A DNA stretch of 64,000 bases from Coemansia sp. RSA 487 (Eukaryota > Kickxellomycota > Kickxellomycetes > Kickxellales > Kickxellaceae). Positions 22,801-37,116 of this stretch are shown piece after piece; positions within the stretch are counted from its first letter, which is position 1, and each line of letters starts with the position of its first letter. The translations under genes and the position numbers were made by a program. The stretch lies in assembly GCA_027577595.1 (NCBI GenBank), contig JANBRJ010000073.1:25999-89998 (forward strand), in the 5' to 3' direction. The notes under the pieces were generated by a model. The model was not told the DNA's origin, did no database searches, and worked only from the letters and a program-made list of their open reading frames with translations.

Positions 22801-25800
22801 GTCGATGCGTTTCCAGACTCCTCGGGCTCCTCCAGCGAGTCGCCCTGTGGGCCCATGCCATGCGCAATCACCGACGTCAGAGAGACCGCCATGCCCAGCG
22901 CAAAATGCACCACAGACCGATGCATCTCTGCGTGCATCGACACTACATGCTGCACCATCAGCGAGTACTGGTGCACCCAAGGCTGCACGCACCGGTCGAT
23001 TGCATCTGCGCTGTGCCCATGCATCTGCACGCTCTGCCGCTGGCGGGTCAGGTCGCGGATCACAGGAAGCAGCACCGGCAGCTTCAGGGCTTGCGCAGTG
23101 GCCTGGAGCACAGCGAGCCTGCGCACAAGCTCCTTGGGTGTGAATCCCCACATGTTGCGCTCCTCGGAAGCTGCGCCGGCAGAGACCTGCGATTCGGCCA
23201 CATGGATCGCCTGCCACACGCCCATGACCCCGGTGACCCAGCGCCCAGCGAGCGCTGCAAGCCCCGCCATGCCGCTGTCGCCAGAGCTCCCTTGCTGCGC
23301 GGCAACAGCGCTAGCCCCGGAAACAGCCGAGCATAGGCGGACCACGTGTGCAGCAGCGGCCGAAGCCGGACGCACCCACGGATCAAGCACACGTGGATCC
23401 AGATCAGAACCGCTGCTGCCGTCGTCTAGGGCCTCAATGACGGCGCGTGCCGCACGATCCACCGCACATCTTGCCTCGCGCACATGAGCGTGCGCAGAGG
23501 CGCACACGTCGGCGGTACGGCTGTCGATGCCCGCCGCCCTGAACGACACAACCATGGAGCTCGCAGATGACAGCGCCGCATGGGCGCGTGTGAACTGGTC
23601 CGCCGCCTCAGCGACAGGCGCCATAGCGCGGTCGACTCCACTGGCATGCACGCCCCACCCGTCGGTCTGGGAGATCGCGCGCACGTTCGTCCGCAGCTGA
23701 AGCAGCAATGCAGCAGCTGCGTCGGTCGCCAGCTTCAGCTCATCCACAGAGGCAGCAGCAGCAGCAGCAGCAGCAGCATTGTCCGGCGTGGCGGCATCGC
23801 CGACGGTGCTGGGAGGCGGCCATGCCGAAGCCACGCGCATCAGCGTCGCAGCGTCGGCTACCAGATCGGCAGCACACACGCGGTCGTGGACCACATGGTG
23901 GTTCAGGCACTCGATGAGGCCAGAGATCGCTCGGACCTGTGCGCCCGTCGTCTCTGGGTTTCGGTCGTTGTCGAACGCTGCCGTGCGCAGCTGCGCAATC
24001 TGCGCCGACAGCCTGAAGAACGCAGCGTCGGCCGTCTGCAGGCTGCTCAGCGTGCGCGCAGCGGTCGACAGCACCAGCCGCGGGTCGGCCGAGGATGCCA
24101 GGCATGTGGCGCTACGCCACGACTGGATATCTAGCGGCCGCAGCTGCAAAAGCCCGGCGAGTCCACCGCCAGACACAGCGGTCTGTGCGCTACTGTCCTC
24201 CTCCGATGTGCCAGTGGCCGTGCGGAAGTGGCGCTTCAGTCCGAGATCCTGCAGCCCACGGAGGATCTCCTTGAGTCGCGTGCGCCGCAGGTTGCGCTGC
24301 TCGCCCCAGAACTTTTGCACCAGGCGCTGCCGCTCCTCGTCGTCGATTTCCTCTTCGTCGCCGTTGTTCTCAGAGCCAGCAGCAGTAGCAGCAGCAGCAG
24401 AGGCAGCGCCACCAATAATGTGCTTGCCTCGCTTCCTCTTCGCCGCCTTGCCAGACACGCTGCAGTCGGCGGTGTTACTGCCATCCTTGGATGCTGGCTT
24501 CTTGAGAAGCTTGCTAGGCGTCTCCATGCCCTGGAAGTGGCGGATGTCGCCTGCTGCCTGCTGCGCAAATTCGCCAAACACATCCTCGATGGCCTCATCG
24601 CATACCCGGTGCTTTCCAAACACTGGTGAGTTCTCCATCAGGCGCCGCAGGCGCTGCAGCGTCACGGGACTGGCATCCAGAACCTTGGCAAGCTCAGGAT
24701 CGGCCGAGCGAGCAAGCTCAGCCACAGCTGCAGCAACATCGTCGCCAGAAGACGCAGCGCCATCCGGAATCTCCCAAGGCGACGCAGCGCATCCACGCGT
24801 CGCAGCAGCCAGCGTCAGCAGCACAGGCGCAACCTCCGTGCCCGCATCAGTCAGCGGCGTCGAAACCAGAGACACCAAAGGCACCTGCGCCGAGACTATT
24901 CCCGAAGCCTGGTGCGCCTGGATGATCTGGAAGGCAGGCTGCGCCAGCGCTTCACGCCATTGGCGAACGCATTTGGCCAAGTGGCGGTGGGTGCGCTGGG
25001 CGCTGGCGCGCAACGCTGCCGGGTTGACGTCCTTCCACGACGAGATCTTGACATACTGTGCCAGATCCTTTTGGATTGGTTTCTTGGCACGCGCCAGGTG
25101 GTCGCCCACGCATGGTGCGAACTGCAAGTAGTAGCCGATGGCGTTGACCAGGGGCCCGTAGATAGCGTCTGTGCGCATAGCATCCGCCAACGAACCGTTG
25201 TCGCATGTAGCGCGTGCCGAGAGGAGTGACGCGCGGTGCGTGGCAAATGCCAGCAGCAAGTTAAGACGTGCGCGGAACTCCCCGGCAGGACACCCATGGG
25301 CGAAATGATCCAGCGCCGCAGACAGCTCGGCGACGCTGGACGAAGATTCCTCGGCTGCGACCAGCACCGCGTACAGACTGAACCACCACTCGGACGCTGC
25401 GCGACGCGCACAGACCAGCTCCTGCGCGCGCAGCACGTGCGGCCAAGCATTGAGCTCGGCTTGCCGCCACCGGATGATCAGGCGCGTGGCGGCTGCCAGC
25501 TCCTCGCTCATCGACACATCGCGCGCCGCATACGTCTCCCACGAATCCAGCGCACGGGTGTGGAGCTGCTCGACGCCAGCCAGCAGCCGCGCCACCGGCG
25601 ACGTCACCGGCTCCGAGATAAGCCGCTCGGCAGTGCCGCGAATCAGCTGCAGCCCCGCGTGCTCAGGCCATTCCCGCAGCAAGAAGCAAGCGCGCTCGGC
25701 GATGGCTTGTGCTACAGGCTTGAGCCGCACAGCTTCGCTGGGCCACGCGTCACGGTAAAAGTCGCGCACGGCTGACGAGCGGATGCTGCTGGACTCTTCC

Positions 25801-28800
25801 GTAGCCCCATCACGAGCGGTAGGTGAAGCATCGGATGCTGCAGCAATCGTCGCCAGCGCCGCCATGTTGGCAGCACGCAGCACGCTGTCTGTGCCGTCTG
25901 GCTGGAGAGCAGCCACGTCGTGACGTGCTCCGTAGGCCGACGCCGCCAAGCGTAGCGCCGCCTGCTGCGCATCGTGTACAATTGGCGCGCGCAAATCAGG
26001 CGCGCACTCGGTGGCATTGAACTGCAGCATCACATACTGGTGACACGCAGCGATTGCAGTAACTGTGTCTTCATCGAGATCGTCATTGGTAGGGCCGCTG
26101 CTATCGCCCGCTTCGGAAGGCTTGTGGTCGCCCTCCTCGCCATCAGCCTCGTCAAAGAGATCCTCGTAGCCGGGGAACAGCTCGCGGACAAGGTCGTCAT
26201 CGGTCTGCTCGACCGGAGCCCGCAGCTTGAACAGACTGGCTGCCTCCGCATCGCGCCTGCGCTTGGCTTCGGCGGCGCGGCGGTGGATGTCATGCGCGTC
26301 GCGGAAAACTGCGCCCAGGGCAGCAACGTCGGCAGGTGCTACGCGGCCGCGCGCCTGGATGCCCAGTGTCGTGCGCAGCAGCAGTGCCTTGAGCAGCTCC
26401 CCGTACGCCTTGAGCGCGCTTCTGCCGCTGCCTGGCTGCCCATCCTCGCTCATTTTCTGGGCAAAGAAGATCGTTGCTTTGAGACGCGCAAGCGTGTGCT
26501 CCATCGATGCGTTGGATGCGTCGGTTGCCGGGACATCAGCCACAGGCATTGCATAGATGTTCGCTATTAGCTCTGCATTTTCACGGTGGACCGTGGTCTT
26601 TGAGTCGGCACGGCTGCGCTCCTCCGCCAAATGGGCCAATGCGTGGGCAATGGCTCGTGCGTGTGTGCACCAGATCTGCGCGACATCGCGGAACGCTTCG
26701 TAGTAACGGCGACGCACTCGCGACTGGAACTGAGTCAGCGTGATAACAAGCGCATGCGCCGCAGCAAGCGGCAACGAGCTACCGCCGCTTGCCCCATTCA
26801 TGAGCCGCTGGCAAACGTCACGCACACGGGCAAGCACGCTGCTGCAAAGGGTGTGTGCCTCTTGCCACAGCTCGGCAAACGGCAGCGCTTGGTCGGGACG
26901 GTACACACGCTCGATCGCCGCCTGCTGCGCCTCCAGCGACCTGACGGTGCGTGCAAACGGCCTGGTTGCAACAGTGTCGGTGTCGCCGGTCATGGACTGC
27001 TGGACCATGGCGAACGCCGCGAAATCTGCGCGCGCTGCATCAATGTCCTCGCCCAGCCACGCCCACCGGGTGTGTGCGCGCGCCGCAGGGTCGACAGCGC
27101 GCCTCGGGACCGAAAGCATCAGCATTCCGGTATGCACAGCGATAGTTGCTGCCAATACGTGGCACTGCATCTCTGCTCCGCTGCTTGCAAGCGCTGCGTG
27201 GATGGCATCGGCAGCCGGTGCAATGCATTCGGCCACACGTTCATCCGCTGCCGCAGTGCGCTCCAGCACCATGCCCCACGCGTTTGCAGCACGCTTGCTG
27301 CTAGCGTCATCGCTCTTAAGCAGCGACACAGCAACCAAAGCTGACAGATCTTGGAGCTCTGCGCAGTCGTCGGTAGGCCCGCAGACTGTGCTGATAGCTT
27401 GCGCAACGAGCCACACGAGCGCTGCTAGATCGTGCTCAGGAGCCTTTTCAGGCGGCGTATACGTGGCCAGCGCGCGCAGCATCCCGACTGCTTCCTGATG
27501 CACACGGTTGTGGTCGGCCAGCGTGCAAGCTGAAAGGCTCACAGCGCTGCGCCAGGTCAGCTCGGTTGCCACAGGGCGGCTGAGGCGCAGCGATGGTGTG
27601 TCCAGGGCGTCAGCAAATGACTGCTTTCCCATCTGCTCGTGCCACTGGTCGACAATGTCAGACAACAACGGAAGCATATCCAGCCGCTGCTTTGCGCCTT
27701 TCTGCTCATTGAGCGTCCAGCTAAGACGTGCAAAGACTGGCGCCCAAGACGATTCGCTTCCGACCGACATCCGGCTGACAATGTCAGTGCGCAGCTGGGC
27801 CACGCTCAGCTCCTGGAGCTCCGATGACCCTGAAGATGATCCTGAGGATGACAGAACAGCCAACCGTGCAACCTTCCGCCACTCGGAAAGCGCGCGCACA
27901 TCCGCAAGAACGTCCGCCGGAGCTAAGATGCCACCCACCTTCTTGCCGCCATCTACCTGCTTCTCCTGATCTGAAGCAGGCAGCGAGGCAGCAAACTTCG
28001 CAACAGCGCTGACTATCAGGCATCTGTCGCTGCGACCAGTTGTGGCATACAGCATTGCAATGGCCTCAACCACGGCTTCACGAAGATCAGCAGCAGACGT
28101 ATCATCGGTGCTTGCCAACAACATCCTATGGCGTGTCGCAAGCAGCTGGGATTCGATCTCGCGCTCGTTCTGATCACAAAGCGTGGTAGGATGCATCAGC
28201 GTCCAGAGCCTGGTGCTGTGCGCTGCATCAAGTACCAGGGGGCGCACAGCCACGAGCATCCGCTGCGCCTGATCGCCAGCCACACCTACTTGCGAACGGA
28301 CCATCGCCTGGAGCACGCCCTGTACCTCCTCAAACGCAACAGCCAGCGCGCTGCTGCCGTTCTCAGCACCAATCAAATGCCGAATACGGTGTGCTAACCG
28401 GTAAACCACGCGAAGCGCAGGCACGCAGGCGGCCAAGTCGCAGCCAACAGAAAGAGAATCGGCAACAGAGTCCCTGCTAGCAATGGCTGTATCCCACTCA
28501 TTGACCAACGAGTCGCACCCATCGGCCAGATCCAGTGCGCACTGCACGTAGGCAATATCGGTGTCCGGTCGCTGCAGAGCAGCCTGGCGCGCAGAGACAG
28601 TATCGGTTATGCTTGCAGCGTCGCCGACTGCGCCGCTTGAAGCTGCAATGCGCTCGCGCTGGAACAAAAGTGCAGTACACAGTGCTTGGTGCCAGCGCAC
28701 CGCAGGCGTTTCGCCATATCGCGAGAGCGCACGGTGCAACGAGGCGTTCAGCGGCACGTACGATGGAGCCGAAAACAGAACATCGCTCTCCAGCTGACAT

Positions 28801-28883
28801 TCGGCAGCAACTAGCGCGCGCGCCTGGCGCATAGCTCCAGTCAGCGGCGCAGCAAGAACAGCTGCAGCCGCATCCACTGGACC

Positions 28884-28926
<43 letters not shown>

Positions 28927-31900
28927 AGAAGAATCGTGCTGAACATTACTGCTCCCTGCGTTCCAGCATCAGGCGGCAGGGTGCTGGTGACGGCAAGGAA
29001 CAGCGACACGCGCTCTAGCACAGAGCTGGCAGCTAGAGCACGACGCGCCAGGTTCGCTTGCCAGCACGCCACAGATACCGCCGATCCAAACGCTGCTGGT
29101 GCATAACGGACAGCCAGGAGCTCATGAGCATCGGCTCCATTCAGATGCACAGCAAATCCGCGCTGCGTGCGCTCGGTGACACGCACGGCGTGGTGTACAA
29201 CAGCAGTCAGCGTGCTTTCAGAAGCCATATCCGCAGGGATAAGACGATCGCTCAGACCAACAGACTGCGCAACCGCAGCTTGGTCAATTGCCTTTATGCG
29301 ACGAGCATTCTCTGTCTCTGTGCTGGGCGGGAGAATGCAGATCTCAATTCCGCGGTTGCGCATCGCGCGGGACAGCTCGCCGTGCTGCGGGTCGACAGCC
29401 ATTATGATGCGGAAGTTCGGGTGTGGCACCACAGCCGATGTGCGCTTCGGATCCTCGGTGACATAGAGCACGCCATTGGGCTCTAGCAGCCCATTGAGGC
29501 GGTCCAGCACAGAGGCGCTGCACAGGTTGGCGCGGTCCACCAGCAGCCAGTGCCCGTTGACCAACGCATCCACAAGCACACCGTCCACCCATTCAAACCG
29601 CCCGGCCGCTTCAAGCGCTGCTAGTTCGCTCGCTTCGCTACGCGCAGCGTCCACCAGATCACTCATCTCCGCTGGCTCCCCAATAATGTCAAGAATCTGC
29701 TCCACTGCTTTGCACAGATCACGCGTACCAGGGCACCGCTTGGCTGCGTGGAAAAGACCGTACGCGCGGACTATCGCCACGTCCTGCTGTGCCTGACCTG
29801 AGCCTGACAGCTCGTTTTCGCCACAAGCCAAGAGCGCGTAGCGAAGGAGCGCATCGACACGCGACAGAAGTGAGGTGCGATGCCGCTGGACGTCGACCTG
29901 TTCAAAGCCACCGATGATTTCGCTTGTATCGACACCCGAATTCATCGAGAACTCAATCAGGCGGTTGCCTGTAGCGCTGGCCAACCAACGCACCATCGAT
30001 GTCTTGCCGCAGCCAGCAGGCCCGACAAGAATGGCCATCCACCGCATCTCGATGCACTTGGCCAGGGACTCCAGGTACGCCAGCTGTCCGTGCAGACTAG
30101 TCAGGCGTGCCACATAGTCCATGGATCCGCCGCTACCACCGCCTCCGCTCAGCCGTGGCAGGACAGCGTTGCCAATCTGCACATGGCTGTCGGTGGTGTG
30201 GAGCACGGGTGCATGAAGATCCAGGTCGCGACCAAAGACCTCGCAGAACAGTGCAGCCACGTGAACTCTGTCGTGGAGCGTGCGCATGCGCTGGATGTAG
30301 AGCATGGCAACAAACTCGTCGACTGGCTTTGGGCCACGCTCCAAGGTCGACGGCTGCAGCGCCAGCTCCATGAAGCGGCTGACGTCACGCAAGTTGAATT
30401 CCCAGGGTGCACCAGCAGCACCGAACAAGCGTCGAGTCATAGTGGCATCATGCATGCGCCAGTTGAACTCCAGCACACGATCGGTGTTGGCTGCGAATCC
30501 AGCGTAGATGGTGTTGCAAATAGTGAGGAGGTCGTTGCGGGTCAGCTCATCCATGTACACCTGGGTAAAACGGTTGACGAACGAGCGCGGCAGGCCCTTG
30601 CGGCCGCCACCCTGGCCCAGCGGGTTCTGCGCAGCGAACAGGCGGAATCCGGGCGCCAAAGTGAACTCGCGGTCGAGCTCGGCGATGTACACGGTACCTC
30701 TGTGGTCAAGGCACGAGTTGAGGCCCTCAAGGACACTCTGCGAAGCCAGGTTGATTTCGTCAAGCAGCACCCAGTCACCGCGCTTCAGAGCTTGCAGGAA
30801 CGGCGCGTCACACCAAGCGAATCCGCCGTCGACAGGGAGATCTGTGCCAAACAGATCCATCAGGTCCGTTTGGTCCGACAAGTTGATGCGTACCAGCTGG
30901 TGTCCAGCCAGTCGTGCCAGCGTCGACACCAGTGTTGTTTTACCGACTCCAGGGCTTCCCTCTAGCAGGAGCGGCTTACCGACCTGCATTGCACGCAGGA
31001 TCTTCACCAAGTTGTCGAAGGTGGTTGGCGCATCCAGCGCAAACGCACCGCCATCAGAGCCTCCTTGCGGTCCACATTCGACAAAGAACGGCGCAACACC
31101 AACTGCTTCCGTATCTTTACGCTCAATACGCGCAGCCAACGCGCTCTGGCCTTCGCCGGAAGATATCAAGCTACGGGCAGGAACAACGCCCACATCGTGT
31201 TCGCCATGCTCTGAGTCACTCCAGCCAGCCATGCTGCGCAGCCGAGCAACACATTCGGCCTTGACAGAGGAAGGCAGACGCATTGTCGATGCGCCAAAGA
31301 TTGACCCTTGCGCACCGACACCGTCTAGCAAAACAAGGCACGCGCCATGCACTACACTGGCGCGCGCGCCCAGTAGCACATGCGTCTTGGCCACAAAATC
31401 CGCCCAGAACAGATAGTCACGCAGACTCAACGAATTCTGTAGCATCTTCATATCATCGCGCAAGCAAGCGACAAAGTCAAGGATAACACGCGCACACGCA
31501 TCAGCCTCGGGGACTGCCTCCAGACGCTTGAGCAAGACCAATTGCAAGTCATCGCGGTCTTGTGTGGTCGGCGCCCAGAGCTCGGTGAATCTGTTGCGCA
31601 GTGCCGGGCTGAGCTCGCGCTTTCCGTAGTCACCACCCGGGTTCATTGTGGCCACAAACTCAAAGCCCTCGGCAGCCGTCAGCGATGCGGCACCAACGTT
31701 CTCGGCAAGCACCAGCGTACGCGACGGCTCAAGTACGCTGTTGAGCCGCTCCAGCACCGAGTCGTCCGCAAGGTTGAGCTCGTCCATAAGGAACATATCG
31801 CCCTGCTTCATTGCCTGCACGAGCGGACCGTCGTGCCATGCGAACAGTCCTTGCGAGCGTGCCAGCAGCTCATGCGCAGCCTCCAATTGCGCGGCATTGG

Positions 31901-34900
31901 CGTCAACAGCTGCTTGCAATGCAGTGTCTTCCGACGAACGCCAGTGCGAAACAAGCGCATGCAGGGCATCAGGCGAATCGATTGCGCCTTCAGCCGGTAG
32001 CAGAGCGTGGTCGGGACCGCTTATGGCGCAAAGGATCGCGTGCGCCGCCGAAACAAACGCAGCGCGGTTACGGACAGGCCGCTGGCCACCCAGAATGTCC
32101 GACGACTCGGTGTTTTGGTGGCAGTTGACGATGTGCAGCTGCTGATCACGTGCTGCTGCCAACATCTGGCAGACCGTGGTCTTTCCGCAGCCGGTCTCGC
32201 CGACCAGCAATATGGGCTCGTGGAAGCGCACACACAAAGCAGTTAGGACAAATAAGCGGCGCATGGCCTTGGTCCAGGCAATTGGCGGCGCCCGGCGCAG
32301 ACTCTGGGATTCGAATGCCTGGAACTCGGGCATCGCGCGCAGACGCTCCTCCGAGTACAGGTCGTCGACATCGATGGCACGCCTGATACTAGCGTTGGAG
32401 GCGGATGACACTTTCGAATAAAACGCACGCTCGATGGCGCGCCGCACTACCAGCTGCTCGTCGCTGGAGCGCACACGCTCAGCAAGCAGCATGAACCCGT
32501 GCTCGGCCAGCTCATCTTTGGTAGACGCGTGGCGGTTGGCCCAGCGGAACAGATCACGCAGCGTGACGAAGCCGTGGCTGGCCTCGAAAATGCGGTTCTG
32601 GGCACGCACTTGTGTCAAGTTGCGGTAGGCAGCGACAAGTAGCGCCGCATGGGTGGGCGGTACACGGCAGCTGTCCGTGATGATCTGTTGCAGCTCTGCT
32701 TCGGGGATGTCGTCAAAGTGCAGCTCAACAAAGCGGTTGCGGAACGCACGCGACAGCGCCTTACGACCACCGTACAAGCCAGCCGGGTTCTGCGTCGCAA
32801 ACAGCATGAAGTGTGGGTGCGGGCGCACGATCTCTTGCGTCTCGGGAATGACCAGCTCGCGGTTGTCGTCCAGCAGCCGGTTCAGCGCTTCAAGTACATC
32901 AGACGGCGCGAGGTTCAGCTCGTCCAGGACTAGCCAGTGCCCGTTCCGCAGCGCCTTCACAAGCAGCCCCTCCTCGAACACCAGCCGTCCGTCAATCGAC
33001 GTGTAGGCGCCAAGGTACTCTTGCAGATCCGTGTGTTCGTGGTTGTTGATGCGCACGAAGCGGTGGCCCGTTGCGCGCGCCAAATGCTGCACCATGCTAG
33101 TCTTACCAGCCGACGTCGGGCCCTGGATCAGCACTGGGTATCGCCCGCACATCGCTGCACGTGCCAGCGACCGCAGCTTTGCCTCGACAGACCGCGTCAC
33201 AACGTACCCATCGCCAGACTCTTCAGCTTCAGCACCTGCCACAGCCGGCAGCCAGAAGCCTTGCACCATCACAGCCTCGCCTAGCGCTGCACGGCTTGGC
33301 GGCACACGTGTCAGCAGCTGGCGCAGATCGTCGCCTTCGAAGACAGCTTGTAGCTCAGTAGCCAGCAGCGGCTGAGTAACTCCGTCCAGCTGCGTAACAA
33401 ACGTCATGCACAACCCGTCGTACAGCGCGCGCTTCAGCGAGTAGGCAAGCGCATGGTCGCGCGCATAAGTCAGGCTTCGTGTCAGCGTACGCAAGCTGTA
33501 GTGCGGCTTCTGGCCCGCACCGTCGGCAAGGCGGTGGTCGGCAGCAAGGCGCTTGGCAGCACGGTAGAAGGCAATGACGCGGTGTGCTACAGCTGGAGGC
33601 GTGTTGGGTGGCAGGTGCGACCGAACAATTGCCAGAAGGTCGTCGGCATGCGCGTCTGGCGGGTGTACAAAGAACTCGGTGAAGCTGCTGCGCAGCCCAG
33701 GCGGCAGATCGCGCTTTCCGACGTCGTTGGACGGGTTCATGCATGCAAACAGGCGGAAGTCCGGGTGGCAGCGAATGCGCACGCCGGTTTCTGCCAGAAG
33801 CAGCGACCGCTCCTTCTGCAGCAGCCCGCCTAGACACGCCAGCGTTTCAGCCGTCGCCAGGTTAATCTCATCAAGCAGAATCCACCCGCCGCTGCGCGCA
33901 GCCTTAACAAGCGCTCCCTCGACAAAACTAAACACCATGCGTGCTCCCTTCAGCGCCTCAAAGTCATCTACCTGTGCTCCAAACGCCTGCCACGCAGTCT
34001 CGAGCTCAAAGATGCTCGCAGCTGACAGACGCTGCTTCTTGCGTCGCTGTTCGCTGGCTTCGGTGTCTTCATTCTCGCTAGCGGCTGCGCGTGCCTTGTC
34101 TATCACTTGCTGCGCCATGCCCACGGCCGCTTTAAACAGCCCAGCCAACCGCCGCCAATCACGCCGTCCAAATGCCGCGCGCACTCTGTCAAGGAACGCA
34201 GCGTTCTTGCGCACAGACACAGTGCGGCCAAACAGAGCATCGAACGACTCGCGCAGACGCAAGGCAACCACAGCAATGTCAACAGGACGGAAGCCACCCA
34301 AGAGATCGGACGAGTCGCTCTGCTGTGACAAGTTGAAGACCGCCAGCGGCCTGCGGGTCAATGCCGCCAAGTGCTGCACAACCGTAGTCTTTCCTGTACC
34401 GGTCTCGCCCAACAGCAGTGCAGGCTCAGCCAACTGCACACAGGTGCCAATGCGTTCCAGCAGGCAGCTTGCGTGGCGGGTTGTCGCAAACGGCATGCTC
34501 TCGGTTTGCGTTGGTGCATCGTCGATCGACAGTACTGCGCGCCCAACCGCCAGCGTTGCTCCCGTAATAGACACTGTTGGGCTGTGCTGGTCGATGAACT
34601 GGTCGACGCGGTGCTTGGCAATCCCGAATGCGGAGCCGACACGCTGCACCAGGCGTCGCCAATTGTCATAGTCAGGCTCACGCATCGTAAACGTGTCGAT
34701 GGCCTCCTGGAAGAGCACAAAGCTGTCGCTGGCGCCGTGTCTGCTGAGCCGCGTGCACCACTTGATCAGATCGCCAGTGCTCAGTGAGGGCGTCGCCGAT
34801 CTGCCGACAAGCGCCTGAGACCCGCTACCACCACCGGCTGCCACCGTCATGGCAACCTTTGCAAAGCTGGCGGCAATGGAGTCGGCGTGCGCTGCCAGTC

Positions 34901-36659
34901 GCGGGAACGCACCAGCCACGATCTGCGGCACTTCCGATTCCAGCGACGCAATCTGCAGGCGCGTCCACATGCTGCTGCCAAGGAGCCCATCGCTTCCGGC
35001 GCGTCCAGCTGTAGGAGCTGCCGCCGACAGCGTGGCAAATAGCCGAAAGCGGATATGCGCGCGTACTGCCTCGCCGCGCGTGGCGACAAACAGAGTATGC
35101 GACTCAAGCAGCGGCACCAATGTCTGGATGACGTCAGGAGGGGCCAGGTCGATGTTCTCGATCAGCACCCACTGGCCATCGGCAACCGCCGTCGTTAGCA
35201 GCCCGGCGCGCCATTCAAAATCGCCGGCGCGCTGCGTCGTCACGTAGTTTCCCAGAAGCACCTTGGCGTCCATATTGCTGCTGAGATGGATCGTCACAAG
35301 CTCGTTGCCTGTGCGTTGTGCAACCCACTCGACTAGCGACGTCTTGCCCGATCCTGAGGGCCCTTGCAGAAGCACTGGCTCGCTGCGCGACGTTGCCAGT
35401 GCCATCTCGCGGATGTTCCGGACCACCGTCGGCGTCAGAACCAGGTTTGATGCGCCTGCCGTGGGCGCATGTGCGTGTAGGAGTACACCGCCGACGCTGG
35501 CCACACATTTGGCCAAGTCGCCCTCAGTTACCCACGGGTGTTGGTGGATGTCGTCTGCGGTCTGTGACTGCCACGCCTTCTGCTCAAGGCCCTGCTGGTT
35601 CACTGTGACCATAAGCTTGGCTGCCGCATCGTCAAACTCGCGCTCCCCATTTCCCAGCCACGCAAGCGTGCGCGCAACCAGCGAACTGTCCAGCGCCAGC
35701 GACCGCACAAGCGTTGCCCTGCCATTATCGGACAGCGACTTGACTAGGCACGTGCATTCGCACGCAAGCAGTCTGGCCAGCGGACTCGCCCGGGCGCCCA
35801 TCAGCCTGACCAGCGGCGTCGTCCAGTCCCACACTTCCACGCCATCGACAATCTCGGGAAGTCTACGGAGCAAACGGTAGGTGACAACCAGAATCGCTTC
35901 CTGCGCCTCGGCGCTCTCTGTATCTGCTGCAATTTGCGCAATGCTCGGCCCGTTGCGCTTCACAAAGTAATCGATCACCAGGCTCCTGATCTGTGGCGCC
36001 GTCGACATCAGGATTCCCGCTGCATACGCTACGCGCAGATGCGCGTCATCTCTATGCCTGTGCTGATTGCTCGCGCTTGTAATGCTGTGGTGAAACACTG
36101 TGGCAGGCGCCTCGGGAAGCGTCCAACGGGCAACCAGATCCACCAGGATTGGCCGGAATGCTGTGGCGACTGCGAGAGCCAATTTCCCGTCTGACCAACA
36201 TGCAGGTGCGTCAGAATTGTAGATTCCAAGCTGCTTGGGACTCAACTGGTCGATACCCTCGGCCAAAATAAGTGCTGACAACCGATCGAGCACACCACCG
36301 ACAGTCGTCTTCTCTGGCGCTTGTGACCATTCTTCCAAGTACTTGAGCGTCGGCTCGGCTGCTGCGGGAACCGCAATGTTCTCCTGTCTGACCATCTGGA
36401 GCAAGTAGTGGATCACATACGGCAGATCAATGCTCAGGGGATCAATGTCTGTTATGTGCACGCTTTCGTCCATGCTTTGTAGCAAGCCCGCTTGTTCGGC
36501 TGCCTCGATCGGTAGAATTGTTTTCTCGCTTTCGTCGTTGTCAGTCGACCCGCTTCTTTCTTTTACTGCCACCTGCGCCATGTCCAGCTTCTCCAGCCCT
36601 TTCTCTACTATGTCCATAGCATCGGTCTGCCTTGTCCTTTGGTCTATTGTACCAACCAT
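19875..36659 (-). CDS. MDN1: Midasin, giant dynein-like AAA ATPase of 60S ribosome biogenesis
   Basis: One uninterrupted ORF of 5,594 residues, longer than yeast Rea1 (4,910). An N-terminal domain precedes six AAA modules with Walker A loops GPSGSGKT (about residue 433), GETGTGKT (750), GPTSAGKT (1178), GETGCGKT (1485), GSPGVGKT (1900) and GPAGCGKT (2211). A long helical linker of about 2,000 residues follows, then a highly acidic Asp/Glu/Gln-rich region (about 4650-5190) and a C-terminal MIDAS (VWA) domain with the metal site DNSKS near 5380. Rea1/midasin removes assembly factors (Ytm1, Rsa4) from pre-60S particles in nucleolus and nucleoplasm by pulling on their ubiquitin-like domains with the MIDAS domain. 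The start at 36659 opens with MVGTID; the next Met, at residue 15, is possible. Simple repeats encode Ser, Ala and acidic tracts. Its promoter is shared with CDC73. Confidence 0.97.
21796..21831. repeat. TCTTCG-type hexanucleotide repeat in the midasin acidic region
   Basis: Near-perfect repeats that encode alternating Glu and Asp on the minus strand, within the acidic tail before the MIDAS domain. Confidence 0.8.
23751..23778. repeat. (GCA)9 tract encoding poly-Ala in midasin
   Basis: Uninterrupted GCA/CAG repeat, read as about ten Ala on the coding strand in the long helical linker. Confidence 0.85.
28885..28925. repeat. (CTG)13-14 tract encoding poly-Ser in midasin
   Basis: The purest trinucleotide tract of the window. 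Read on the minus strand it gives AGC codons and thirteen consecutive Ser, just after the sixth AAA module region. Confidence 0.92.
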
Positions 36660-37116
36660 GGCTAGTAGTACAAGGCAATAAGAGTGTTGTTCTATGCTAA
36701 AACTTTATTCTTCCTCGATCCTCTAATATCGGATACAACCCTCTCCTTTTCTGTAAAGTATGTTGTAATAATAACAGAATATAAACAATAAAGATATATG
36801 AGGAGCTGTCTGAACAAGAGAAGGGACAGCCATGAGAACTGGTAGAAAAAATCGTAACCAAAAAATAGTGATTGAATTTTTTTTTTTCAACTTTTTTCTT
36901 TTGATCGAGACAGTTGGCGGCTCGGCTCGGGCGGCTCACTGCGGAACAAGCTGCTGACCTTCAGACCTTCAAAAAGTATTCAAATGAACGATGCAAAGCC
37001 ATTTGTTTCTGTGCAACCTGTTGCTCTCATTTTGCTTTTTAACGCAACTTTGAATTCCACATATCCATTGTAATAAATAACGAGAGAGAGAAAGGACCTT
37101 TCCCCTTTTGTGACAA
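36660..37116. promoter_or_regulatory. Divergent promoter region of MDN1 and CDC73
   Basis: 457 bp between two divergent ATGs, with a T11 tract near 36878-36889 and AT-rich flanks. No other ORF is supported. It must contain both promoters and leaders; individual factor sites cannot be assigned. Confidence 0.6.

Noticed and set aside
21156-23487. Antisense ORFs up to 530 codons opposite the midasin acidic region
   Set aside because: They lie wholly inside midasin, are rich in Val/Leu/Ser by mirroring Glu/Asp codons, and show no domain. They follow from the codon use of the real gene.
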